Source: Kiritimatiellia bacterium
GTDB taxonomy: Bacteria; Verrucomicrobiota; Kiritimatiellia; RFP12; UBA3636
Assembly (NCBI GenBank): GCA_017476965.1
Contig: JAFUXX010000390.1
Location: 1-12,671 of the forward strand
Direction of reading: 5' to 3'
DNA length: 12,671 nucleotides
The notes under the pieces were generated by a model. The model was not told the DNA's origin. It made no database searches and was given only the letters and a program-made list of their open reading frames with translations. Positions 6,595 to 12,671 of the stretch are shown piece after piece (position 1 is the stretch's first letter; the number at the start of each line of letters is the position of its first letter). The position numbers were made by a program, and so were the translations under genes.

Positions 6595-9500
6595 ATGAAC
6601 AAAAACACGATTACAGCGGCTCTCTCCGTCACGCTCTGCGCCTTGGTGCATTCCGCCAGCGCCGCGACGGTGACGCTCGCGCCTCCGGCCGGCACCACGA
6701 CCAACGTGCTTCAGGTCTTTTCCGGCGACACGGCTCTCGTCGTCGCCGGCCCCGGCACGGTTTCGCTCAGCGCCGCCAACTCCCACACCGGCGGCACGAC
6801 GCTCTCGGGCGGCACACTCGCGCTTTCCGGCGACGTCCCGGCCTCCGGCCGCTCCCAAATCGGCACCGGCGCCCTGACGATCACGGGCGGCACACTGCGC
6901 GGCTCCGGCACAGTCGCGCGCGGCATCGCGGCCACCGCCGCCACCACCCTCGCCGGCGATCCGGCGCTGGCGCTCGCCGGAAACAACGATTTCCAGGCAG
7001 GCGCCGCATTCGCCGAAGGCACCGTCGAAATCTCCGGCGGCGAGACGGCGTTCGGCGGCCGCATCGATCTCGGGAACCAGGCAGGCGAAACCGCGACGCT
7101 CCGCGTCTCCGGCGGCACCGTCACGAGCGCAGGCAACCTGCAGCGCGGCTACGTCGCCAACGCGAATTCGACCTTGATCATGACCGGAGGCACGTTCGAC
7201 GTCGGCGGCAAGAATTCCGTCGTGGGCTTCAACGGCGGCCCCGTAGTCGCGACGACCGACATTTCCGGCGGCGCCTCGCTTCGCAACCTCGGCAATTTCT
7301 ACATCCATTCAAATGGCGGAAGTTCGTCCGTCAACGAAGTGATCGTCCATGACGGCGGCACTTTCGGCTTCGTGTCGTTCTACGACAGCGCGTCCGCCAC
7401 GACGACGCTCCTGGTCGATGGCGGAACGCTTGCAAACGACACGACGGGGGCTAGTTCGTCCCGCACGTCAAGCAATGCCAACGGCTGGATAAGAAACAAC
7501 ATCACCTCCCTCAAGGCCGGCTCCGGCGGCATGACGTTCAAGACGGACAATGGGGCGGACGCGGGACTAGCGCAGATCCGGATGCCAATTTTTGCAGAGA
7601 CCGCCGGCGAAGGGGATACGGCAAACGGCGTCACGTTCGAAAACGGCAACTGGGGCTACTATGTCGCAGGAAACGCCTACGAAGGGCCGACGGTCATCAA
7701 GAATGGCGCCGCGCTCTTCCTTTACAGCAGCGGCACCATCCCGTCCGGTTCAGCCGTCACCGTCGCGTCTGGCGGCGAACTCTGCGTCTGCGGTGACGCA
7801 AACAGACCCAAAACGGTTTCCTCGCTCGTCCTTCAGGACGGTGCGATTCTCGGTTTTGGATCAAACCTCAACGCGCTTACGGTTTCGGAAAGCGCCACGC
7901 TCCCCTCGTTCGCGAAAATCGCGCTCTACAACAGCGCCAACCCGACGACGGGCAAGAACAACACCGCCGGCACATACGCGGTTCTCAAGGTTCCGTCCGC
8001 CTACGCCGACGCGCTTCGCTCCGTCCGCTGGTCGTGCGCGACGGCGGCAAGCGGCAAGTCCTACACATTTTCCGTCGCCACAAGCGGCGACACCGCCACG
8101 CTCTCGATGACCATCGCGGACGATGCCAGCGGCGCTATCAGCGGCTCTTCCACGCTCGCGGCAAACTATTCCGTCGACAGCGACATTGTCGTCAACAACA
8201 GCGGAACGCTCGTCGCGCAGGGCAACATCGTCGGCTCGTCAACCGGCGGCTCGATCACCATCAACAACGGCGGAACGCTCGACGCTTCCGGCGGCTACAT
8301 CCGACCTGTGAGTTCCGACGGCAACTCGTTCCACCTCTACCTCAACAATGGAGGGTCGCTTGTTGTTGACCGAATAGAGGGAAGCAGCAATTCGACCCTG
8401 GCGAATCAGGCGAACGCGACACCAATGTTCCACTTCAACGGAGGAACGATCTTTCCGTCGTTCGCGAAGATGCCAAATGACGGCAATCGTTTCCTCCTCA
8501 ACTACCAGGCGGCGCTCCTTGGCGAATACGGCGTTGTCATAGACATGACCAGGTTGCAGAGGCCGGAAGGATACACCCGATGGGTTCGCAGTTCGGTTCA
8601 GGGCAATGTCAATCACGACCCTTCCTGCGCAGACTCTGACGGCGGCATCACCGTGAAGGGAATCAAAGGAGACAGATCGCTCGTTCTTTTCGGGAGCCGT
8701 TTCGCCGGTTCGACGATGGACGGCGGCATTCATGTCGAAGATGGCGCCACAATTGCCCTTCACAGATCCGCCGGAACCGGAATTGCCATTGAAGTTGCAC
8801 CCGGCGGCTGGCTTCGCCCATACAACGGGACGACGACAATGAACATTGGAGACCTTGCCCTCGGCGCTGGCGGAGCGGTGGAACCGGTCCGTCTTGACAT
8901 TGCGAACACGGCGAATTCAATTCCCGGTGCGGTGATTTCCGATTCCATCTCCGTGCTTTCCCCCGTGGCAGTGTCTCTTGCCACCGACAATCAAGCCGAC
9001 CCGGCCGTAGAAGCCGGCGTCTACACGGCACTCGTCTATTCTGCATCTACGACGCTCGACACGTCGCTCTTCTCCTCCGCAGATCCGGCATATACGCTGA
9101 CGGCAACGGAGGAATCCATCTCCGACGGCGACTACGAGGGCCAGAAAGCCCTTGTCGTCACATTCGCCAAGAACGACCTCAGGCTTGAGAACGGCGCGAT
9201 GCAGACGCTTTCTTCGGGCGCTACGTATGGCGACATCTACATCGGCGACTTCAATGTCGCCGCAAATCCGTCCTTGATCGTTTCCGGCGGCACCATTTCC
9301 GCCGATGGAACGCTTCATCTCGCATATCAGCCGGCAGACGGCGCTTCGTCCGCCGACAAGCATGTCGTGTCCTATGTCCAAAACGGCGGAGAGGTCAGCG
9401 TCGGCGAATTGAAGTCCATGTATCGTGGAGGCGACTCGCAGAAAGGCCGTGTGTCTGCGGAAATCACACTGAACGGCGGGTCGCTGGCCGTCGTCGGCGA

Positions 9501-10485
9501 CGCGCAACTCGGCTGCAACCAGACCCGCCAGGGCTACACGACCACGATAACCGTCAATGCCGGCGCGTCAATGACGGTCGGCGGGGATTTGACGCTCACA
9601 TACTACAATGGCGCTTCAATGGCGCCGCAGGGAATCGTCAACATTAACGGTGGCAGCCTGACTGTCGCCGGAGACATCGACCTCTCACGCTGCACAAACA
9701 ATGTCGGAGCCTCATACGTCCAGGACGGCGGCGTGTTCCTGCGCGGCGGCGTCCTCTCGGCGGCGAACATCGTGCAGACCGTCGATTACACGCCCGTCCA
9801 GCGGCTCGTCTTTGACGGCGGCACATACGCGCCCAGCGCCAATGCGGCAGGGCGGACGCTCTCCGGCCTGACTACTGCCCACGTCTCCACGAACGGCGCG
9901 GTGATTTCCACGGCGAACCTCCCCGCCGGCGAGACCTACGAGATAGCGCAGGCCCTGCTCGCGGACCCGGCGCTTGACGGCGCCACGGACGGCGGCCTCG
10001 TGAAGAAGGGCGCGGGCACACTCGCCCTCTCCGGCGCGAACACCTACACGGGCCGCACGGTCGTAGAGGCCGGCACGCTCGCCGTCGCAAACGCCGCCGC
10101 GCTGACCGGCGACCTGACCGTCGCGAACGGCGCGCTGCTCGACGCCTCCGGCCTCGATCTCGCGCTCGAAGACGTCGCTGCAAGCGGCGTTGTCGCGGCG
10201 GATTCGCTCTCCGTCTCCGACGCCTTCGAACTTGTCGGCGACGGCACGATCCTCTCCGTCGACGGCAATCTCGTGCTCGTCAACCGCATGGCGATCGATT
10301 TCTCGGCGCTCGACGAAGTTCCCTCCGGCTTCGTCCCCGTCGCTGCGGTCGGCGGCACGATCACGGTCCCCGAGCTCGTCCGCGCCCGCGGCGCAGGAGA
10401 CAATACACGCTGCGATGTCAAGGTCGAGGACGGCATCCTCTACGCCAAGCCCACCACCGCCGCATTCATGATGATCGTGCGCTAG
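6595..10485 (+). CDS. Large secreted adhesin-like protein with autotransporter-associated beta-strand (PATR) repeats
   Basis: The ATG at 6595 is preceded by AAAGGA (6582-6587) with 7-nt spacing and opens a signal peptide (residues 1-23, cleavage after SASA). An upstream in-frame TTG at 6562 would spoil this. The 1296-residue product is almost all short Gly/Ser/Thr/Asn-rich beta repeats, expected to fold as a long beta-helix. Clear passenger-associated (PF12951-type) repeats lie near residues 48-80 (GPGTVSLSAANSHTGGTTL) and 1137-1165 (KKGAGTLALSGANTYTGRT). Many copies of 'GGT-x-x-x-GG' turns lie between. There is no C-terminal outer-membrane beta-barrel: the protein ends in a short beta segment with DGILYAKPTT and FMMIVR. 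It is probably exported and cell-surface-associated or released by another route. The middle of the gene (about 7.3-9.8 kb) has distinctly lower GC than both ends. No convincing promoter is visible in its short leader. Ligand and role are unknown. Confidence 0.88.
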   Translation: MNKNTITAALSVTLCALVHSASAATVTLAPPAGTTTNVLQVFSGDTALVVAGPGTVSLSAANSHTGGTTLSGGTLALSGDVPASGRSQIGTGALTITGGTLRGSGTVARGIAATAATTLAGDPALALAGNNDFQAGAAFAEGTVEISGGETAFGGRIDLGNQAGETATLRVSGGTVTSAGNLQRGYVANANSTLIMTGGTFDVGGKNSVVGFNGGPVVATTDISGGASLRNLGNFYIHSNGGSSSVNEVIVHDGGTFGFVSFYDSASATTTLLVDGGTLANDTTGASSSRTSSNANGWIRNNITSLKAGSGGMTFKTDNGADAGLAQIRMPIFAETAGEGDTANGVTFENGNWGYYVAGNAYEGPTVIKNGAALFLYSSGTIPSGSAVTVASGGELCVCGDANRPKTVSSLVLQDGAILGFGSNLNALTVSESATLPSFAKIALYNSANPTTGKNNTAGTYAVLKVPSAYADALRSVRWSCATAASGKSYTFSVATSGDTATLSMTIADDASGAISGSSTLAANYSVDSDIVVNNSGTLVAQGNIVGSSTGGSITINNGGTLDASGGYIRPVSSDGNSFHLYLNNGGSLVVDRIEGSSNSTLANQANATPMFHFNGGTIFPSFAKMPNDGNRFLLNYQAALLGEYGVVIDMTRLQRPEGYTRWVRSSVQGNVNHDPSCADSDGGITVKGIKGDRSLVLFGSRFAGSTMDGGIHVEDGATIALHRSAGTGIAIEVAPGGWLRPYNGTTTMNIGDLALGAGGAVEPVRLDIANTANSIPGAVISDSISVLSPVAVSLATDNQADPAVEAGVYTALVYSASTTLDTSLFSSADPAYTLTATEESISDGDYEGQKALVVTFAKNDLRLENGAMQTLSSGATYGDIYIGDFNVAANPSLIVSGGTISADGTLHLAYQPADGASSADKHVVSYVQNGGEVSVGELKSMYRGGDSQKGRVSAEITLNGGSLAVVGDAQLGCNQTRQGYTTTITVNAGASMTVGGDLTLTYYNGASMAPQGIVNINGGSLTVAGDIDLSRCTNNVGASYVQDGGVFLRGGVLSAANIVQTVDYTPVQRLVFDGGTYAPSANAAGRTLSGLTTAHVSTNGAVISTANLPAGETYEIAQALLADPALDGATDGGLVKKGAGTLALSGANTYTGRTVVEAGTLAVANAAALTGDLTVANGALLDASGLDLALEDVAASGVVAADSLSVSDAFELVGDGTILSVDGNLVLVNRMAIDFSALDEVPSGFVPVAAVGGTITVPELVRARGAGDNTRCDVKVEDGILYAKPTTAAFMMIVR

Positions 10486-10501
10486 CGTCCCGGAACCAAC
10501 C

Positions 10502-10530
10502 TTGACAAAAACTCCATTGTGATGCATAAT
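10502..10530 (+). promoter_or_regulatory. Strong sigma-70 promoter of the vapBC operon
   Basis: A perfect -35 TTGACA at 10502-10507 is separated by 17 bp from CATAAT at 10525-10530 (5 of 6 to the -10 consensus). It is the best promoter match in the window and lies in its most AT-rich stretch (24 G/C of 60 in 10501-10560). Transcription would begin near 10537. Confidence 0.75.
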
Positions 10531-10557
10531 CGTGACACGAAATGCATCACAATGGAG
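10512..10557. promoter_or_regulatory. VapBC operator: 16-bp-arm perfect inverted repeat over the -10 and start site
   Basis: CTCCATTGTGATGCAT (10512-10527) is exactly complementary to ATGCATCACAATGGAG (10542-10557) across 14 bp. A smaller palindrome, TCGTG-A-CACGA (10530-10540), is nested in the centre. The left arm overlaps the -10 element and the right arm contains the antitoxin's ribosome-binding GGAG. This is the expected place and form for negative autoregulation by a VapB-VapC complex, in which ribbon-helix-helix dimers sit on each arm. Confidence 0.7.
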
Positions 10558-10567
10558 ATTCACCAAA

Positions 10568-10828
10568 ATGGAAGCCATAACGTTCAGGGCGGAACCCGAA
10601 GTAATCGATGCCATCAGGGAGCGGGCGGCGGAATTTGGCGTTAGCGTCAATTCAATGCTCCGCAGTCTGGTCACGCCACTTGTTTCCTCGTCGAAAACCG
10701 CGGCATCGGCGAAAAATCCCCGCAACAACCTCAGGAGGTTTTGCGGATGTCTCAAAGGCGTTGACGACACGGAAATGCGCGAGGCCCAAGGGGAGTTCTC
10801 CAAAATCGACGAGGAGATGTGGAAATGA
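10568..10828 (+). CDS. vapB: VapB-like antitoxin, ribbon-helix-helix type
   Basis: The 86-residue protein opens with a ribbon-helix-helix DNA-binding fold: strand ITFRAEP (residues 4-10), helix EVIDAIRERAAEFG (11-24) and helix SVNSMLRSLV (26-35). A low-complexity Ser/Ala/Lys linker follows. The acidic C-terminal helix with EFSKIDEEMW (residues 76-85) is of the kind that VapB antitoxins lay across the toxin's active site. ATG 10568 is chosen because TGGAGA (10553-10558) lies 9 nt upstream; a GTG at 10532 would start inside the operator. The stop overlaps the toxin ATG as ATGA, giving the usual tight coupling. It should neutralise VapC and repress its own promoter with it. Its GC content is clearly below that of the surrounding genes. 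Confidence 0.85.
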   Translation: MEAITFRAEPEVIDAIRERAAEFGVSVNSMLRSLVTPLVSSSKTAASAKNPRNNLRRFCGCLKGVDDTEMREAQGEFSKIDEEMWK

Positions 10829-11214
10829 ACGCGCTTCTCCCCGACACCAACGTGCTGATCGACTTTTTCAGGGGCGACACCGCCGCGGCCGACACCATTG
10901 CCTCATACGACCGCATTCTCCTATGCACCACCGTGCTTGGCGAATACAGGTCCGGTATCGACTTGACGACAACGGCGGGCAAGGCGTACGCGGCGAAGCT
11001 GGAGGCCTTCATGGACGATCCGGCAGTCCGCTTCATCGGCGGCACGGAGACGACGGCGGATTATTTCGCCCGCGTGTTCCGGGAACTAAAGCGGAAAGGG
11101 AAGCCCATCCCGCAAAACGACCTCTGGATTGCGGCCTTCGCGCTTGAGCATGCGGCGACTCTTTTCTCGCGCGACACCCATTTCTCGGATGTCCCAATGC
11201 TAAAGCTATGCTAA
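10825..11214 (+). CDS. vapC: VapC-like PIN-domain ribonuclease toxin
   Basis: The 129-residue product is a complete PIN domain of typical toxin length. The four conserved acidic positions are present: D7 in LLPDTNVLID, E40 in TTVLGEYRSG, D99 in IPQNDLWIAA and D117 in LFSRDTHF. PIN toxins of this type bind divalent metal ions and cut tRNA or rRNA to halt translation. ATG 10825 is chosen because GAGGAG (10811-10816) sits 8 nt upstream and the ATG overlaps the antitoxin stop; an in-frame GTG at 10819 is less likely. Intact catalytic residues next to an intact antitoxin suggest a functional module. Its RNA target cannot be inferred. It ends 5 nt before the ATG of the next small frame. Confidence 0.92.
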   Translation: MNALLPDTNVLIDFFRGDTAAADTIASYDRILLCTTVLGEYRSGIDLTTTAGKAYAAKLEAFMDDPAVRFIGGTETTADYFARVFRELKRKGKPIPQNDLWIAAFALEHAATLFSRDTHFSDVPMLKLC

Positions 11215-11219
11215 GCACG

Positions 11220-11384
11220 ATGATTCGCGCAGGTCTCTACGTCGATTCCGGATCCCGATCCAACGGCTGGGCCGCTTGGATCGGGCTTCTGGAAAGCGCG
11301 CCGGAAATCAGCCCCGTCTGGCTCGACGGCGACTTCGTGCGCGGCGGCGCGCTTGACCAACTCGACGAATTAATACGCCCATGA
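11220..11384 (+). pseudogene. N-terminal remnant of a BPL_N/GATase-like protein (54 codons)
   Basis: This short frame encodes IRAGLYVDSGSRSNGWAAW near its start and LDGDFVRGGALDQLDELIRP at its end. The pattern 'first beta strand with LYVDSGS, G-x-x-W helix, second strand, D-x-x-x-x-R-x-G-x-L-D-x-L-D-x-L' looks like the opening of BPL_N/GATase-1-like proteins. In those, I expect a hydrophobic strand ending PGG next, but here the frame stops one residue after that P would begin. I therefore read it as a truncated gene, though a genuine small protein cannot be excluded. An alternative ATG at 11208 overlaps vapC. No clear ribosome-binding site precedes either ATG. Its TGA overlaps the ATG of the glycosidase as ATGA. 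Confidence 0.5.
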
Positions 11385-12671
11385 AAATGCGTTTTGCATC
11401 ATTCCCCGCCTTGATGGCATCCCTTTTCGCAACAGTTTGCCTTGGCGACGCAGGACGTCCGGCAGCCGACATCCGACAGCCGGCGGCCGTCGGTGGCGAT
11501 TCTTCCGTCCGCCTGGTGCCCGGCGCGGGCATCTCGCTGCCCGACGGCTCCGACTTTTCGATCTCCGTTCTCGACTACAACTGGAAGCGCCACGGCGCGA
11601 TCGGCGCCGCCGATTCCTTCGTGATCGAATGCGCCGCCGCACCGCTCGAAAACGTCTCCGACGGCGCGCTCCGTTTCACCGGCAGCGCAAAGTTCGCCGA
11701 AACCGGCGACGGCGCCATCGACGCCCTCTGGCGCATCACGCCGGAGACCGACGGCACTTTCCAGACCGCCTGCATCATGGCGATGTTCCCAAAGTTCAAG
11801 TTCAAGGGCGGAGTCCGCGCGGGCGGCAAGTTCGTCCCCGTCCTCGACGGCGTCCCGCCTTCGCCGCACCTTTTCACCGGCCGCGTGAAAAACCTCGAAT
11901 TTCTCGGCGAAGACGGCGCCCCGTGGCTTGCCGTCGATTTTCCGGAAGGCTGCGACATCCTCGTGCAGGACGACATGCGCTGGGGCAAGCAGCGCATGAC
12001 CATCCGCTTCGCCTTCGTCCACAACCATGCCGAAGTCGGCCGCGAATACGCGGTCCACGCCGTCTTCCGCATTCCCGGCAAGCATCTCGCCGTCGCCAAA
12101 TACGAGCCGGTCAAAACCGTCGCCGGCCCCGACTGGATTCCCTGCCCTGCGCCTCAGCCCGGCACCGACTGGATCGAACCCGGCTCGGCGCTCGATTTCT
12201 CCGCCATCGTGCCGCACCACGAGCCCGCCGGCGCCTTCGGCCGCGTCGTCGCCGTCGGAGATCGTTTCGAGCTCGAAAACCGCCCCGGCGAAGAATTCCG
12301 CTTCTGCGGCGCGAACCTCTGCGGCCAGGCGAACCTCCCCGACCCGGCCGATGCCGACCGCTTCGCCGCCAACATCGCCCGCCTCGGCTACAACACGCTG
12401 CGCATCCACCACCACGAAGTGCATCTGGTGTCGCCGAAAACGCGCAAGCCAGTCGGCGACGGCCGCGGCCTCGACGTCGATCCCGATTCCTGGGAGCGCT
12501 TCGACGCCCTCGTCGCGGCATGCGTCCGCCACGGCATCTACCTTTCCACCGATCTCTTCACCGCCCGCTCGAAGGCAATCGAGTGGCGCGCCATCGGCAT
12601 CGACCGCGACGGCGCCGTTCCCTTCCGCACCTTCAAGCTCCTCGCCTCCTTCTACGAGCCCGCCTACTCCA
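11381..12671 (+). CDS. Secreted GH-A-type (GH5-like) glycosidase, 5' part only
   Basis: The frame starts at ATG 11381 and runs open to the window edge, giving 430 residues. Residues 1-22 are a signal peptide (MKMRF, hydrophobic core, cleavage after CLG). Residues about 23-300 are a beta-rich region of unclear family. From residue 307 the sequence reads RFCGANLCGQANLPD, then LGYNTLRIHHHE (about 335-346) and SWERFDALVAACVRHGIYLSTD (about 372-393). This is the classic opening of a cellulase-like clan GH-A barrel: the first strand with G-x-N, the N-x-x-R-x-H strand, then the helix before strand 3. Catalytic glutamates would lie beyond the window. It probably hydrolyses a polysaccharide outside the cytoplasm; the substrate is unknown. 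No good ribosome-binding site precedes the ATG, which overlaps the preceding remnant's stop, so translation may depend on coupling. A 7-bp tandem repeat lies just after the signal-peptide code. Confidence 0.85.
   Translation, partial: MKMRFASFPALMASLFATVCLGDAGRPAADIRQPAAVGGDSSVRLVPGAGISLPDGSDFSISVLDYNWKRHGAIGAADSFVIECAAAPLENVSDGALRFTGSAKFAETGDGAIDALWRITPETDGTFQTACIMAMFPKFKFKGGVRAGGKFVPVLDGVPPSPHLFTGRVKNLEFLGEDGAPWLAVDFPEGCDILVQDDMRWGKQRMTIRFAFVHNHAEVGREYAVHAVFRIPGKHLAVAKYEPVKTVAGPDWIPCPAPQPGTDWIEPGSALDFSAIVPHHEPAGAFGRVVAVGDRFELENRPGEEFRFCGANLCGQANLPDPADADRFAANIARLGYNTLRIHHHEVHLVSPKTRKPVGDGRGLDVDPDSWERFDALVAACVRHGIYLSTDLFTARSKAIEWRAIGIDRDGAVPFRTFKLLASFYEPAYS
11459..11493 (+). repeat. Five-unit 7-bp tandem repeat inside the glycosidase N-terminus
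   Basis: Five consecutive 7-bp units are visible: CCGGCAG, CCGACAT, CCGACAG, CCGGCGG and CCGTCGG. A degenerate copy (AGGACGT) precedes them. Because 7 is not a multiple of 3, three units encode one 7-residue period (RPAADIR, QPAAVGG), giving a Pro/Ala-rich stretch directly after the signal peptide. Gain or loss of one unit would shift the reading frame. Confidence 0.6.

Noticed and set aside
6566-6620. Possible frameshifted continuation of the GxxExxY protein (IEQQYETKGI in another frame)
   Set aside because: The resemblance to family sequence is limited to a few residues, and the stretch is fully explained as the adhesin leader with its ribosome-binding site.
8795-8802. TTGCACCC, close to the shared octamer TTGCACCG
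   Set aside because: It lies inside the adhesin coding sequence, differs in the last base, and has no palindromic partner or promoter nearby.
10512-10557. The 16-bp-arm inverted repeat as a miniature transposable element
   Set aside because: The whole unit is only 46 bp, there is no flanking target-site duplication, and its placement on the vapBC promoter is explained by autoregulation.
10532-10567. An N-terminal extension of the antitoxin from GTG 10532
   Set aside because: It would start inside the operator, at or upstream of the predicted transcription start, without a ribosome-binding site, while ATG 10568 has a proper one.
9712-10803. A 363-codon open frame on the - strand across the adhesin end and vapB
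   Set aside because: It runs antisense through the PATR repeat, the vapBC operator and the antitoxin, and shows no recognisable motif or ribosome-binding site.
11399-12532. A 377-codon open frame on the - strand
   Set aside because: It is antisense to the glycosidase, whose signal peptide and GH-A motifs are clear; the reverse product is Asp/Gly/Arg-biased low-information sequence.
1-12671. CRISPR arrays, tRNA or rRNA genes, transposases and integrases
   Set aside because: I saw no regularly spaced direct repeats of CRISPR size, no cloverleaf or rRNA-like stretch and no transposase or integrase motif in any frame that looks coding.

Overview
The window is a GC-rich bacterial segment in which nearly every gene lies on the + strand. 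Gene style and content suggest a host-associated or saccharolytic member of the PVC group, most likely Kiritimatiellota/Lentisphaerota. The clues are large secreted beta-rich proteins with autotransporter-associated strand repeats, secreted glycosidases, a regulator that joins a LacI-type sugar-binding domain to an AraC DNA-binding domain, and a GxxExxY gene next to a short 'cgcagaga' repeat. This lineage call is inference from style; no rRNA or other marker gene is present.

Layout: (1) 1-210 is the 3' end of a membrane protein. (2) 322-3549 encodes a 1075-residue secreted protein with a beta-rich N-terminus, a probable TIM-barrel hydrolase core and a glutamine-amidotransferase-like domain. 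(3) 3661-5019 encodes a 12-segment MFS-type transporter. Its promoter is bracketed by two palindromes with identical 8-bp half-sites. (4) 5160-6446 encodes the LacI/AraC hybrid regulator, whose own promoter region also carries two palindromes. (5) 6410-6565 is a short repeat array followed by a truncated GxxExxY gene. The array has been read into the 3' end of the regulator. (6) 6595-10485 encodes a 1296-residue secreted adhesin-like protein with lower GC in the middle of its gene. (7) 10502-11214 is a VapBC toxin-antitoxin operon with a strong promoter and a perfect 16-bp-arm inverted repeat. (8) 11220-11384 is a 54-codon remnant that looks like the start of a BPL_N/GATase-like protein. (9) 11381 to the window end is the 5' part of a second secreted glycosidase, which carries a 7-bp tandem repeat just after its signal peptide.

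How the genes fit together: the hydrolase, transporter and regulator form a plausible carbohydrate-use neighbourhood (secreted degradation, uptake, sugar-responsive control), although no operon joins all three. From about 6.4 to 11.4 kb the region looks accessory. It holds a repeat-borne gene fragment, a compositionally mosaic surface protein, a lower-GC toxin-antitoxin module and a second gene remnant, with the second glycosidase starting by an ATGA overlap with that remnant. No tRNA, rRNA, CRISPR array, transposase or replication origin was seen. No gene-free stretch exceeds 300 bases.
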